This document shows positions 45,117 through 55,233 of a stretch of 64,000 bases of DNA, piece by piece (position 1 is the stretch's first letter; every line of letters begins with the position of its first letter). Source of the DNA: Puniceicoccaceae bacterium (GTDB lineage Bacteria; Verrucomicrobiota; Verrucomicrobiia; Opitutales; Coraliomargaritaceae); the NCBI GenBank assembly GCA_902587165.1, contig CACIKF010000001.1:499501-563500 (forward strand), read 5' to 3'. Under the pieces are notes generated by a model that was given only the letters and a program-made list of their open reading frames with translations, made no database searches and was not told the DNA's origin. Position numbers and translations under genes: made by a program.

Positions 45117-48100
45117 TTAACCTGAGCGCTGGCGCTTCTTCCATGGGCGACGGTCGTTGACCGGTTTCAAGTCAACGGCTTCGATCCGGACGCCCGCTAA
45201 GGCAGGGTGGCGGCGTAGCTTTTTGAAGTTCGTCTGCGTGATTGTGAAGGTCAGTGATTGCGCAGTTTGCGCCTCGACGATCTGCTCTTCTACAAGAAAG
45301 CTTATGTTCACGCAGGTCTCCCCGTATTGATCGTCGATAGTTTCGCGGAGAAGCTCGATGAATTCCTCAGCTTTACTGTTAGGCTGAAGGATAAAATTGA
45401 TACGACTTATCAACCTTGGAATGGAAATTTCAAGATCAAATATATTGTGTGCCGCGAGGCTCATCTCGCCATTACGACGACCGACTAGACCATGGATTAA
45501 TGCCAATTTGCCGTCTCCAAGGCGCGCACCTTCCTTCGCGTAAGGATCAGGAAACATGATCATTTCATAGCTGTGAGTACGCGTAGCGAGATTGAAGACC
45601 GCCATTTGTTTACTGTCTTTACGCGTATATTTGATCGCAAGATTACACACGATGCCACAGAGGCGGAAGGTGCTGCGGTCGTCGAAATTAACCAATTCAT
45701 CTGGGTGATGAAAGCTGTCGATTGCTTCGTCTATCCCCGCGTAGGCATCCATGGGGTGTCCTGAAATGTAGTAGCCTAGTAATTCTTTTTCGTAGCCTAG
45801 TTTTTCCGTCATGCCCATCGGCTGGACGCTGCGGCGATTGTTGCCTAGTTTGTCCTCGTCAGCTATGCCGACCTCATTACCGAGCATGTCGAAAAGACTA
45901 GTCTGACCGCCCTCGCGGTCCCTGCGGGCGCTTTCGGCTTCGGCAAGTGTAGACTCCAAGCCATCAAGTAATGCGGCGCGATCTTCGCCAAGCGAATCGA
46001 AACCGCCTGTCTTGATTAGCGCTTCCATTACGCGACGGTTGACCGCTTTGTCGGCATTACGGACTATGAAATCGGTGAAGTTTTCATAGGGGCCATTGGC
46101 TTCGCGCTCGGCTATAATGACTTGTGCCGCACCTTCGCCCACGCCCTTGATCGATGCCATACCGAAGCGAATACTGCCTTCACCTTTTTCTACTACGGGG
46201 GTGAAGTCTGCGCCTGACTCATTTACATCTGGGCTGAGCACAGGTACATTCATCGCATTACACTCGGCGAGATTATGTGAAATCTTATCGGCGTTTCCTT
46301 GATCCGCGGTAAGCACTGCAGCCATAAACTCGACGGGATAGTTGGCTTTCAAATATGCTGTGCGATAACTGAGCATCGCATAGGCGGCAGAGTGTGATTT
46401 ATTGAAGCCGTATTCTGCGAATTTTTCCAGCAAAGCGAAAATAGACTCGGCCGTGTGGCGATCGATGTCGTTCGTCTCCTTCGCGCCTTTGACGAAAATA
46501 TCCTTTTGCGCGTCCATCACGGATTTAATCTTCTTGCCCATCGCACGGCGGAGAATGTCGGCGCCGCCAAGTGTGTAGCCCGCAATGATTTGTGCGGCCT
46601 GCATAACTTGTTCCTGGTAAACCAAGACACCGTAAGTTTCTTCGGCCAACTCTTTGAGTAGCGGATGTGGGATCTGTACGGTCGAAGGATCTTTTTTACC
46701 TTCGATAAATTGCGGGATGAACTCCATCGGTCCAGGACGATAAAGCGCGATAAGCGCGATGATCTCCTCAAAGGAGCTCAAGCCGATCTGTCGGCAGAGC
46801 TGTTGCATGCCGCCGGATTCCAGCTGAAAGACGCCTGTAGTACGACCAGAGTTGAGCAGGTCGAAGGTTTTGTTATCGTCAAGTGGCACATTTGCGACAT
46901 TAAAATCGGGACTGTCGCGGGTGATCTGCACGCTCTTCTCTGCGTCATAGATCACGGTCAAAGTCTTCAGCCCCAAGAAGTCCATCTTTAGTAAGCCGAG
47001 TTCCTCAGATGGTCCTTTCGGATATTGGGTCGTTAAATCACCTTCCTGAAGTGTGACGGGAATTAAATTAGTGATGTCTTGGTCGGCAATGATGACACCG
47101 CAGGCGTGCTTGCCAGTGTTACGGATCATACCTTCGATCACGCGGCCTTGATCGATGATGGTGCGAGCGACGGGGTTATGATTGACTTCGGCGGCGAGCT
47201 CAGGTGATTTTTTGACGGAGTCATCAAGCGAAATGTTGAGCTCGTCCGGGATCAGCTTGGCCAACTTGTTCGATTCTGCGAAGTCTAGGTCGTTGACTCG
47301 CGCAAGGTCGCGGATGACCATCTTGGCGCCGAAGGTCCCGAAGGTTATGATATTGGCTACGCGGTCTTTCCCGTATTTATCGCGAACATAGTTGACCACT
47401 TCGTCGCGGCGGCGCATGCAGAAATCTACGTCGAAGTCAGGCGGGGAGACGCGTTCTAAGTTGAGCATACGCTCAAAGAGAAGACCGAAACTGAGCGGAT
47501 CAAGGTCGGTGATTTTTAGCACGTAAGCAACGATACAACCAGCACCCGAACCGCGGCCTGGCCCAACGGGGATACCCTGATCACGAGCCCAAGCGATGAA
47601 GTCCCAAACAATGAGGAAATAATCTACAAAGCCAGTGCCAGTAATAATGGCGAGTTCATATTCAAGTTGCTCACAGTAGCGCTTGTCGTCAGCAGAGGCG
47701 CTCTCCCAATTCGCGCGACAGGCATCGTAGTCGGTGCCGTAGCGTTCTTTGAGGCCATCCTTGCATAGTTCGAAGAGGTAGAGCCCGTTGCTCTTAAGCT
47801 TACTGCGTTCGGCTTCGCTCATCTCGATAGGCTTTTCAGCGTCGCGGACGAGTATTTCGTTCTTACTTTTGATGTAGATGTCGAGGCAGCGGTCGAAGTT
47901 GGCGTGATCCTCCGAATGTTGGTCGCTGTCGATTTCGATGGGACGTTCGTAAATGGGGTAGTGATCTTCACCAAAGGGGAGCTTGACCTCGCACATCTCT
48001 GCCACGGCGGAGGTGTTAATGATGGCCTCGGGCACCTCCTTGAAGGCAAGCTCCATTTCATCGCGTGATTTTAAGTAGAATTGCTGCGCATCGTAGCGCA

Positions 48101-48824
48101 TGCGTTTCTCGTCAGCCACTTTGGCACCCGTTTGGATACAAAGTAGCGAGTCGTGCGGCTCCCAATCAGTTTTTTTGACGTAGTGGACATCGTTCGTGGC
48201 GACGACCTTAAGGTCGTACTCCTTGGCTAGCTTGAGTAGACCTGGAATGATACGTCGCTGCTCCTCAATCCCATGATCCATGATTTCGATGATAAAGTAG
48301 TCCTTTCCGAAAATATCGATAAACTTAGCCGTGGCAGCGCGAGCGTTCTCATATTCGTCAGCGAGCAGAAATTTAGGAATGACCCCAGCGAGACAGCCGG
48401 AGAAACCGATCAAGCCATCGCTATGCGCGGCCAGCGTCTTCATATCTGTGCGCGGGTTGCGGTAGAAACCCCGGGTGTGGGCTTTGGAGACAAGCTTGCA
48501 GAGGTTCTGGTAGCCAGTGAAATTACGCGCGAGTAGCCCCATGTGGCGGGACTTTTGTTTCGCGCGCTCCTCGTTGATTAGCGCGAGCTCGTCTTCGTAA
48601 ACCAGATAGATTTCGCAGCCGAGTAGTGGCTTGATCCCATGTTTTTCCGCCTGCTTGAAGAAGCTGGTTAGCCCGTAGAGCACCCCGTGGTCGGTGATCG
48701 AAAGCGCCTTCATCCCCAGTTCCGACGCGCGGGAACAAAGCTTATCTGTCCGGCTACAACCATCCAACAGACTGTGGTCTGTGTGGACGTGTAGGTGGAC
48801 GAATTCGGTATCTTTTGTCGACAT
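45117..48824 (-). CDS. dnaE: DNA polymerase III subunit alpha
   Basis: Catalytic replicative polymerase, 1235 residues (E. coli DnaE about 1160). The N-terminal PHP domain begins [20 protein letters not shown]. The polymerase palm has [19 protein letters not shown] and [20 protein letters not shown], carrying the catalytic aspartates. [20 protein letters not shown] and [20 protein letters not shown] are further family blocks, and an OB-fold is present near the C-terminus. It is the first gene before queE. No Shine-Dalgarno precedes ATG 48824. Very high certainty. Confidence 0.98.
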   Translation of the reverse strand: MSTKDTEFVHLHVHTDHSLLDGCSRTDKLCSRASELGMKALSITDHGVLYGLTSFFKQAEKHGIKPLLGCEIYLVYEDELALINEERAKQKSRHMGLLARNFTGYQNLCKLVSKAHTRGFYRNPRTDMKTLAAHSDGLIGFSGCLAGVIPKFLLADEYENARAATAKFIDIFGKDYFIIEIMDHGIEEQRRIIPGLLKLAKEYDLKVVATNDVHYVKKTDWEPHDSLLCIQTGAKVADEKRMRYDAQQFYLKSRDEMELAFKEVPEAIINTSAVAEMCEVKLPFGEDHYPIYERPIEIDSDQHSEDHANFDRCLDIYIKSKNEILVRDAEKPIEMSEAERSKLKSNGLYLFELCKDGLKERYGTDYDACRANWESASADDKRYCEQLEYELAIITGTGFVDYFLIVWDFIAWARDQGIPVGPGRGSGAGCIVAYVLKITDLDPLSFGLLFERMLNLERVSPPDFDVDFCMRRRDEVVNYVRDKYGKDRVANIITFGTFGAKMVIRDLARVNDLDFAESNKLAKLIPDELNISLDDSVKKSPELAAEVNHNPVARTIIDQGRVIEGMIRNTGKHACGVIIADQDITNLIPVTLQEGDLTTQYPKGPSEELGLLKMDFLGLKTLTVIYDAEKSVQITRDSPDFNVANVPLDDNKTFDLLNSGRTTGVFQLESGGMQQLCRQIGLSSFEEIIALIALYRPGPMEFIPQFIEGKKDPSTVQIPHPLLKELAEETYGVLVYQEQVMQAAQIIAGYTLGGADILRRAMGKKIKSVMDAQKDIFVKGAKETNDIDRHTAESIFALLEKFAEYGFNKSHSAAYAMLSYRTAYLKANYPVEFMAAVLTADQGNADKISHNLAECNAMNVPVLSPDVNESGADFTPVVEKGEGSIRFGMASIKGVGEGAAQVIIAEREANGPYENFTDFIVRNADKAVNRRVMEALIKTGGFDSLGEDRAALLDGLESTLAEAESARRDREGGQTSLFDMLGNEVGIADEDKLGNNRRSVQPMGMTEKLGYEKELLGYYISGHPMDAYAGIDEAIDSFHHPDELVNFDDRSTFRLCGIVCNLAIKYTRKDSKQMAVFNLATRTHSYEMIMFPDPYAKEGARLGDGKLALIHGLVGRRNGEMSLAAHNIFDLEISIPRLISRINFILQPNSKAEEFIELLRETIDDQYGETCVNISFLVEEQIVEAQTAQSLTFTITQTNFKKLRRHPALAGVRIEAVDLKPVNDRRPWKKRQRSG

Positions 48825-49040
48825 CGGATCGCCAGACTGAAGCCGCGTTTCAGCATGGCAAGCAGAAGCTATGTGCAGTCTAGATTCAGATAGATGGCAA
48901 GCTCGTCTAACCGAACAAATAAATCGCTTTTGATATCCTAAAATTCATCATATTAAGCAAAGTAAGTTGCAATTTCATCTACCGAGATACTTATTAAAAC
49001 GAATTCTATGAGCCATTATACATACCCCTTGAGGCCATTT

Positions 49041-50483
49041 ATGAAAGCTAAGCTTTGCTTCTGTGTTTTAACGGCCTTGCCGTCTCTTACTGAGGCACAT
49101 TGCGATTCATTAGAAATTACGGGCACAAGCTGGGAGTCTAATAGTTCTGCCCTAGCAATGACATTCACCAGTAAGCCGGGAAAAATATATGAAGTGCAAG
49201 GAAGTCCTGATTTGGCGGGTTTCAGTCCAGTGACTGATGTTGCGGGCGCGAGCGAGGTTGTGCAGACTACTGTGGCCGCGCCTTCTGTCGGTGAGGATCA
49301 GTATTTTTTTAAGATTCAAGAGAAACTTGAAGCGCCCAACGCTACTTGGCTGGGTTCCCACCCCGGGACTCAGGAAGAGTTAGAGTCGCACGGACATTAC
49401 ATTATGGAGTGCCAAGATGGGGGATTTCTTCAGGTTGGTGAAATGGGAATCCCAGGTTCTAACGCAAAAATTTTAGTAGTGAAAACTAAAGCAGACGGAA
49501 CCCTTGAATGGAAAAAACCGTTTGGCACGGGTAACAGAAACATGGGAAATTCCGCACTAGAGGTCGCCGACGGATATTTAATCTGTGGAATGCTTTCAGG
49601 TAATAGCGCCATACTGAAGCTCAATAAGACAACCGGTAGCACCATTTTTAGCAAACCACACAATAATGGCGGCATTGATGGTTTTGAGCATATGGCTTTA
49701 ACACCTTCTGGAATTCTAGCCGTAGGCTTTATTCGGGCCGAAGATGCGGAAAATACTTTTTTCCCTTATGCTCAAGGTTACATCACGTTTCTTGATGCAG
49801 AGGGAAACAGGACCAATCGCCAAAGCGTGAATTCATACATGTCTCACGCTTACCGGATAAAGCCTATCGGGTCTGACTATATTATTTCAGGGACTACCGA
49901 AGACGCCCTGCAATTCGCCGTTATTAAAATTAATAGTTCCGGCGGTATATTATGGTACGAAACATTTGGAGGCAGTAATCAAGACCATTGCTTTGGAATG
50001 GACGTAGCAGCGGACGGGTCAATTTTCCTCACGGGGCATACTATATCCGAGACTGTAATACCGGATGAAACGATGGACAGCACCCCTTGGGAAACTTATA
50101 CCATCAAGCTAGATTCAAGCGGCAATAAGTTATGGGACAAAAAACGTGGGAATCCTCGAGGTTTTGATGCTCGGTATATTCATGACGAAACATGGGGCAT
50201 CAAAGCAACCTGTGATGGCGGGTGCATCATCTCGGCTGGAACGGGCGATGAGTATGACGACTATTCCGCACAGATTGGCGGAGTCAGTTCAGACCAATGG
50301 GAAGCCTATATCGTGAAATACGACGCTAATGGTAATCTGGAATGGGAGGAAACCTTTAGCAGCGGAGATTTTGGTCTTGAAGGTGATTGGGCGGCAGAAG
50401 ACATTGATCTTACTAGCGATGGGGGCGCAGTCATTGCGGTGGATAATGGGCAATTCGGCTTCCTCAAACTGGCGCCTTTTTAA
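49041..50483 (+). CDS. Secreted propeller-like protein of unknown function
   Basis: A protein of about 480 residues with a signal peptide (MKAKLCFCVLTALPSLTEAH). An 11-codon upstream extension (49008) would break it. Residues about 25-100 resemble a small beta domain found in verrucomicrobial surface proteins. From about 105 on, six or so repeating blades each with a motif of the type DGG-fixIxGxT, KxxxxGxxxWxxxxG can be seen (examples: CQDGGFLQVGEMG, LNKTTGSTIF, INSSGGILWYETFGG, YDANGNLEWEETFSS). This is a beta-propeller, probably for binding. The codon composition seems more AT-rich than neighbours. No transport partner is adjacent. Confidence 0.75.
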   Translation: MKAKLCFCVLTALPSLTEAHCDSLEITGTSWESNSSALAMTFTSKPGKIYEVQGSPDLAGFSPVTDVAGASEVVQTTVAAPSVGEDQYFFKIQEKLEAPNATWLGSHPGTQEELESHGHYIMECQDGGFLQVGEMGIPGSNAKILVVKTKADGTLEWKKPFGTGNRNMGNSALEVADGYLICGMLSGNSAILKLNKTTGSTIFSKPHNNGGIDGFEHMALTPSGILAVGFIRAEDAENTFFPYAQGYITFLDAEGNRTNRQSVNSYMSHAYRIKPIGSDYIISGTTEDALQFAVIKINSSGGILWYETFGGSNQDHCFGMDVAADGSIFLTGHTISETVIPDETMDSTPWETYTIKLDSSGNKLWDKKRGNPRGFDARYIHDETWGIKATCDGGCIISAGTGDEYDDYSAQIGGVSSDQWEAYIVKYDANGNLEWEETFSSGDFGLEGDWAAEDIDLTSDGGAVIAVDNGQFGFLKLAPF

Positions 50484-50486
50484 AGC

Positions 50487-50681
50487 TTAACTACCCTTAG
50501 GTGCTTTAAGCTTTTCTAGTTCTGCCTCGATTTCTGTGATCCCTTTACCTGACTTCGCCCAGTTGTTGAGAATGAGTGATCCATAAGCAGAAGCACGCAT
50601 TCCAAGTTTTTTGGCACGAGCTTCAATGGCTTCATGGACATCATTTGGTATCCAGCAGTTTAGCTGTTTTTTAGAATTCAT
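50487..50681 (-). CDS. Small ribbon-helix-helix-like DNA-binding protein
   Basis: A 64-residue basic protein. Its N-terminal strand and two helices (MNSKKQLNCWIPNDVHEAIE, then KKLGMRASAYGSLILNNWAK) match the ribbon-helix-helix fold of Arc/MetJ/ParD-type regulators; the C-terminus is a charged helix. It could be an antitoxin, but no toxin gene is adjacent. It lies on the opposite strand to the propeller gene, tail to tail with three bases between. Three tandem 11-bp repeats stand immediately in front of its start, suggesting autoregulation. Confidence 0.75.
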   Translation of the reverse strand: MNSKKQLNCWIPNDVHEAIEARAKKLGMRASAYGSLILNNWAKSGKGITEIEAELEKLKAPKGS

Positions 50682-50685
50682 ACTT

Positions 50686-50717
50686 ATTGTTAAGATATTG
50701 TTAAGAGATTGTTAAGA
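50686..50717. repeat. Three 11-bp-phased direct repeats (putative operator)
   Basis: The ten-base unit ATTGTTAAGA (TCTTAACAAT on the minus strand) occurs at 50686, 50697 and 50708, exactly 11 bases apart, that is one helical turn. The cluster ends five bases before the start codon of the ribbon-helix-helix gene. Phased direct repeats at such a place are the usual operator layout for ribbon-helix-helix repressors, which bind cooperatively on one face of DNA. It may overlap the translation start region. Confidence 0.7.
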
Positions 50718-51084
50718 CTTTTACTTAATAGATTAATAATAAGAAGACATTCTCAATGCTACTCTTGAAACAATTCTAACTACTAATGTGGCATACTATT
50801 AAAGTTAAGCAAATTAATTATATGGTTGAATAATAATTACTTATAGGTTTTCTAGCGTAATTTAATATTCTAGAATTTTTGTCCTGGCTCTAATCGTTAA
50901 GTTATGGCACTAATAGGTCAAAACCATGAATTTCTTCATTAAGTCATAACGAAGAATTTATTTCATATCTCAAGCGGAGGGGCTTAAAGCTGGAGTGACC
51001 AGTGATACTCTGGGCGCAGCTTTTTTAAAGCTAGAATCTAATTAGGGCACAACAAGTCGTTATCCAAGCTTTCGACACCTATCC
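50718..51084. other. AT-rich intergenic region with an isolated hairpin
   Basis: About 370 bases, AT-rich, between the leftward ribbon-helix-helix gene and the 3' end of leftward glgE. It contains no open frame of note. A terminator-like hairpin sits at 50986-51026. A small plus-strand RNA ending at that hairpin cannot be excluded. Confidence 0.5.
50986..51026 (+). terminator. Terminator-like hairpin with no plus-strand gene upstream
   Basis: Outer stem AAAGCTG / CAGCTTT with an inner CCAG/CTGG stem, followed by T6 on the plus strand. The nearest upstream plus-strand gene ends 500 bases earlier. On the minus strand (end of glgE) the hairpin is followed only by a short T run. Confidence 0.5.
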
Positions 51085-53052
51085 CTAATCGATAATCTGG
51101 AAGATGTGAGCGGTACACTTTTGCGGATTTAGTTCCAAGTAGGGTTTCTTGTCGTCCCAGAGATATTCTTTGGGGGCATCGGCGAAATGATCGACTAAGC
51201 GGAGGGTGCCTGTGTGGCCTAGGTCTAGGGCTTTTGCTGTCAGGTCGAGCTTGCCGCCTTGTTGGTTTTCCCAGTCCATATTCACGACGACAATAAAACG
51301 GTCGTTCTTCTCAAAATTCTGCTTCAGATAGGCGATAATACGGCTATTGGAGCAGGGAATGAAATGAATGTTGAAGGTGCGCTGGAAGGCTTCGTGCTTG
51401 TTGCGGATGGCGTTCATGCGGGCGATCTCCGCGCGGATGTTGCCTGGCTTATCGAGATCCCAGGCTTTAAGCTGATATTTTTCGCTGTGGTTGTTTTCCT
51501 CCTTGCCGGGGTAGGGCTCGTGGTCGAGCAGCTCATAAGCGGGGCCATAGAGGCCGACGTTGGACGAGAGCGTGGCAGCGAGCACATAGCGACCAATGAA
51601 AGTGGCTCGCTTACCTGTCTGCAGGTCAGCGTGGAGGATGTCTGGAGTATTTGGCCAGAAGTTTGGCCAGAAGTATTCCTTCGACTCGCTTTGGGTGAGC
51701 TCTTCGATATATTGTTTTAGCTCAGCAGCAGTGTTGCGCCAGGTGAAGTAGGTGTAGCCGTGGGTGAAGCCGCTTTTGGCGAGGAAGTATTTACGCTTTG
51801 GTCGGGTGAAGGCTTCGGCTAGGAAAATGACCTCGGGGTGCTTTGCTTTAATGTTAAAGATGCACCAGCGCCAAAACTCCATCGATTTGGTATGGGGATT
51901 GTCGACGCGGAAGACTTTTACGCCTTGCTCGATCCAATACTCGAAGACGGATTTGAGCTCATCCCAGAGATTTTTCCAGTCTTCGGATTCGAAGTTGATT
52001 GGTAAAATATCTTGATATTTCTTGGGTGGATTTTCGGCATATTGGACGGTGCCGTCAGGGCGCCAGCGGAACCACTTGGGGTGTTTTTTGACCCATGGGT
52101 GGTCGGGCGCACATTGAAAGGCGATATCAAGCGCGACTTCCATCCCGCGCATTCCGGCTTCCTCGAGGAAGTGCTGAAAGTCTTCAAGGCTGCCAAGTGC
52201 GGGGAGGATTGATTTATGGCCACCTTCTTTGGCACCGACTGCCCAAGGGCTACCTACGTCTTCGCTACTGGGGTTAAGGGTATTGTTTTTGCCTTTGCGG
52301 AATTCACGGCCGACAGGGTGAATCGGGGGAAAATAGACGATATTGAAGCCCATTTTATGGATGAGGGGTAGCTGTTTGACGGCGTCCTTAAAAGTCCCAT
52401 GGGTTTTGCCGTCATAGACGCATGAGCGTGGAAAGTATTCATACCATGTGCTGAAAGCGGCTAGCCCACGCTCGATAAGCATTAGGGAGCGGGTGCTCGT
52501 GGTCTCCCAATCTCGTTGTGGGTAGATGCGGGCGATGCCAGCCACATGCCGGCTGCAAGCGAGGTTGATGCGTGCCTTGATGTCGGCCGTGGAGTCTACT
52601 AGCTGGGCGGCCCATTCAAGGAGCTTTGCGGCGTGCTTTTTATTCGCACGCTTGGCGGCTTGTTCGAGTAGCTCGGCCCCGATGCGGCATTCTAGGTCGA
52701 GGGGGACGCCTTCTTGATGTTTCTTTTGGAAGCCTTCATACCAGCTGCCGTAGTGGTCAACCACTCCAGCTATTTCATACTCGAAAAGACCAATGGATTC
52801 GGTGCGGTAAGTGGCTTCGAACTCGTCGTTACCTCGTGGCGCCATGGGGAACACTTGCCAAGATTTCGTATTTATTTTTCGGATGCGTAACTCGACTTGG
52901 ATCAGGTCATGTGAATCAGTGAATGCATGCGCAGCGAAGGCTACCCAATCGCCGACGACTCGTTTGAAAGGGTGGCGCCCGCCGTCGATGGACGGGGTGA
53001 TTTGATCGATGACGACACGGCGAATGCCCGCGGGTTTGGCGAGAAAAGACAT
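51085..53052 (-). CDS. glgE: Alpha-1,4-glucan:maltose-1-phosphate maltosyltransferase
   Basis: GH13 enzyme extending alpha-1,4-glucan with maltose from maltose-1-phosphate. The 655 residues fit GlgE. The catalytic barrel includes MGFNIVYFPPIHPVGREFRK, EVALDIAFQCAPDHPW, FRVDNPHTK with nucleophile Asp384, and FLAEAFTRP with acid/base Glu413. The N-terminal region (VVIDQITPSIDGGRHPFKR) is the characteristic GlgE opening. It is eight bases downstream of glgM and should be co-translated with it, so substrate maltose-1-phosphate is made by the neighbour. No TreS or maltokinase is seen in the window. Very high certainty. Confidence 0.96.
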   Translation of the reverse strand: MSFLAKPAGIRRVVIDQITPSIDGGRHPFKRVVGDWVAFAAHAFTDSHDLIQVELRIRKINTKSWQVFPMAPRGNDEFEATYRTESIGLFEYEIAGVVDHYGSWYEGFQKKHQEGVPLDLECRIGAELLEQAAKRANKKHAAKLLEWAAQLVDSTADIKARINLACSRHVAGIARIYPQRDWETTSTRSLMLIERGLAAFSTWYEYFPRSCVYDGKTHGTFKDAVKQLPLIHKMGFNIVYFPPIHPVGREFRKGKNNTLNPSSEDVGSPWAVGAKEGGHKSILPALGSLEDFQHFLEEAGMRGMEVALDIAFQCAPDHPWVKKHPKWFRWRPDGTVQYAENPPKKYQDILPINFESEDWKNLWDELKSVFEYWIEQGVKVFRVDNPHTKSMEFWRWCIFNIKAKHPEVIFLAEAFTRPKRKYFLAKSGFTHGYTYFTWRNTAAELKQYIEELTQSESKEYFWPNFWPNTPDILHADLQTGKRATFIGRYVLAATLSSNVGLYGPAYELLDHEPYPGKEENNHSEKYQLKAWDLDKPGNIRAEIARMNAIRNKHEAFQRTFNIHFIPCSNSRIIAYLKQNFEKNDRFIVVVNMDWENQQGGKLDLTAKALDLGHTGTLRLVDHFADAPKEYLWDDKKPYLELNPQKCTAHIFQIID

Positions 53053-53060
53053 CTTTTGAA

Positions 53061-54281
53061 TTAAGAATTAGGATTATTAAGCGCTGCGTAGAGATCCCTT
53101 GTTTGCTTGGCGATGCTTGTCCAGCTGAAGCGCTCGACCGCCCGTTTGCGACCGGCCCTAGCGAAGCGCTTGCGTTTCTCGGGGTCTACCATCAGTTGGT
53201 TCACTTTTTGGGCGAGGTCCTTGGCATAGGTTCTTGGGTGGAGTGGGGCGAATGGGTTCTCCGCTTGCTGGGCGACGGGGACGAGGAAGCCTGTCTCATC
53301 GTGAACAACGACCTCAGGGATACCGCCGACCATGGAGCTAACGACGGGGGTCTCACAGGCCATGGCTTCAAGGTTAATGATGCCGAATGGCTCGTAGATT
53401 GATGGGCAACAGAAGACGGCTGCACCAGAGTAAAGTTGAATGACGTCGGTCTTGTTGACCATCTCGTCGATCCAATAAATGCCATCGCGCTCTGCGCTGG
53501 CTTGAGCCACGGCGGCTTTCATTTCGGCACCGATCTCTTTGGTGTCGGGAGCTCCTGCGCAGAGAACTACATTATAGTCCTCGTTCATAGACTTGATTGC
53601 CTCCACCAGGTGGATGATGCCTTTCTGCCGGGTGATACGGCCGACAAAGAGGACGAAGGGCTTGTCGTTTGGGATCTTGAACTTATTCAGTGCTGGAGTG
53701 GGATCGACTGACTTGTATTCTTCGGTGTCGATGCCGTTGTAGATAACGTGAATCTTTTCGGGCGCGATGTTAAAGTGTTTTAAGAGGTCGGTCTTAGTGC
53801 CTTCGGAGACAGCGACTACCGCATCGGCCATTTCGAGCGCAGACTTTTCGACCCAAGAGCTAAAATCGTAACCACCTTTTAACTGCTCGCGCTTCCATGG
53901 GCGAAGGGGTTCGAGCGAGTGACTAGTTATGACGAGGGGAATGCCGTAGTTGATCTTTGTCATGATGCCGGCGAGGTGGGTATACCATGTATGACAGTGC
54001 ACGACGTCGGCATCGTTGCCATCGGCATTATAGCTGATTGCGCGTTGCGAACTTCCGAAGATGGGGTGTAAATGTTTAGGCGCATCGAAATTAGCCGTGT
54101 CGATGGGGTAGCCTTTGACTTTAAGCGGGTAGTCCTCTTTTGCCTTTTGATCGCCAAATGCGCGTACATCGACATCGACGTCGGGTAGTTTAGCAAGTTC
54201 CCGAGTTAGATACTCTACGTGCACGCCAGCACCACCGTAATTGCAAGGGGGGTATTCATTCGTATAGATGAGAGCATTCAT
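53061..54281 (-). CDS. glgM: Glycogen synthase, GlgM-type (alpha-maltose-1-phosphate synthase)
   Basis: A GT-B glycosyltransferase, 406 residues from ATG 54281 (MNALIYTNEYPPCNYGGAGV); an upstream start 21 codons earlier is less suitable. The YPP-YGGAGVHVEYL opening matches actinobacterial-type GlgA/GlgM, shorter than GT5 GlgA. VGRITRQKGI, CPSIYEPFGIINLEAMACET and VPEVV-like GGIPEVVVHDETGF are the donor-binding blocks. In mycobacteria such enzymes use ADP-glucose and glucose-1-phosphate to make maltose-1-phosphate; tight coupling to glgE supports the same role. Ordinary ADP-glucose glycogen synthase activity remains possible. Confidence 0.9.
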   Translation of the reverse strand: MNALIYTNEYPPCNYGGAGVHVEYLTRELAKLPDVDVDVRAFGDQKAKEDYPLKVKGYPIDTANFDAPKHLHPIFGSSQRAISYNADGNDADVVHCHTWYTHLAGIMTKINYGIPLVITSHSLEPLRPWKREQLKGGYDFSSWVEKSALEMADAVVAVSEGTKTDLLKHFNIAPEKIHVIYNGIDTEEYKSVDPTPALNKFKIPNDKPFVLFVGRITRQKGIIHLVEAIKSMNEDYNVVLCAGAPDTKEIGAEMKAAVAQASAERDGIYWIDEMVNKTDVIQLYSGAAVFCCPSIYEPFGIINLEAMACETPVVSSMVGGIPEVVVHDETGFLVPVAQQAENPFAPLHPRTYAKDLAQKVNQLMVDPEKRKRFARAGRKRAVERFSWTSIAKQTRDLYAALNNPNS

Positions 54282-54357
54282 GGGTGAAGTATGAGATTTT
54301 TGTATTAGAAGTCCGAAAGTGGTTCCCGCTTCCTTTACGAGCAAGTTTACGCCTGTC

Positions 54358-55164
54358 TTACCCGCTGGCTAACTCAATAGATCTGGCTTTGGCGGCCGCG
54401 AGTGCCTGATCGACGAGCCTTCGTAAGTCGCCTTCTTCGAGGACTTTGAGTGCGGCGGCTGTGGTGCCTCCCGGGGAAGTGACTGCATTACGAAGAGCTT
54501 CGGCGGTCTCTTCACTTTCGGCAAGAAGCATGGCGGCTCCTAGTAGCGTGTCGACGGCGAGTGTATCAGCAAGGCTCTCGTCTAGGCCGCAGTTAACTCC
54601 GGCTTCGCGCAGTGCGGCAGCAAATTCAAATACGTAGGCGGGTCCACTGCCGCTGAGCGCGGTAACAGCATCAAGGTCCTCCTCTTCGACTTCGTGGAAA
54701 TTGCCCAAGGCGCTGAGGGTATTTTCTACGATTTCAACGTCTTTTTCGGAAAGTTCACGTAGCGGAGCAAATGCGCTAACGCCGGCACCAATCTGGCCAG
54801 GAGTGTTCGGCATAGTGCGCACGACGTTGCGAGCGTGGGCAAACTTTTCGCTCAGGCGTACGAGTGGGGTGCCTGCGAGAATGGAGAGAATTAGCTTACC
54901 CCGTGCGGCTTCAGCAAGTTCAGCTGTGACCGCGGTAAACTGCTGTGGCTTACAAGCCAGTACGACGGCTTCGGTTTCATGGAGCGCGGAAGTAATTTCG
55001 GGCATAAATAGGATACCGGTGGTTTCGGCGAGTGCGGGACCCGTGGAATCGTCACCACAAGTACAAGCAATCTCTTCAGGGACGTAGTGCCCTTTTTCGA
55101 GAAGGCCTTGGACGATGGCGGAGGCCATGCGGCCAGCGCCGATAAATGTAATTTTTATGGGCAT
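54358..55164 (-). CDS. proC: Pyrroline-5-carboxylate reductase
   Basis: Last step of proline synthesis, NAD(P)H-dependent. ATG 55164 gives MPIKITFIGAGRMASAIVQG and 268 residues; a start 17 codons upstream would add a non-conserved tail. The Rossmann motif GAGRMA is at the very start, then AVVLACKPQQF, RTMPNTPGQIGAGVSAF and the C-terminal dimer/active-site block ALSGSGPAYVFEFAAALREA and VTSPGGTTAAALKVLEEG. It precedes glgM by 76 bases on the same strand, perhaps one transcript. Confidence 0.96.
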   Translation of the reverse strand: MPIKITFIGAGRMASAIVQGLLEKGHYVPEEIACTCGDDSTGPALAETTGILFMPEITSALHETEAVVLACKPQQFTAVTAELAEAARGKLILSILAGTPLVRLSEKFAHARNVVRTMPNTPGQIGAGVSAFAPLRELSEKDVEIVENTLSALGNFHEVEEEDLDAVTALSGSGPAYVFEFAAALREAGVNCGLDESLADTLAVDTLLGAAMLLAESEETAEALRNAVTSPGGTTAAALKVLEEGDLRRLVDQALAAAKARSIELASG

Positions 55165-55233
55165 CTTGTGAGTGTGGTTTGTGATTACAGCCTGGTTTTT
55201 AAATATTAGAGACAAATGCTGCGACTTTATAAA

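Noticed and set aside
50487-50681. Toxin-antitoxin pair
   Set aside because: Only the ribbon-helix-helix half is seen; neither side holds a toxin-like gene.
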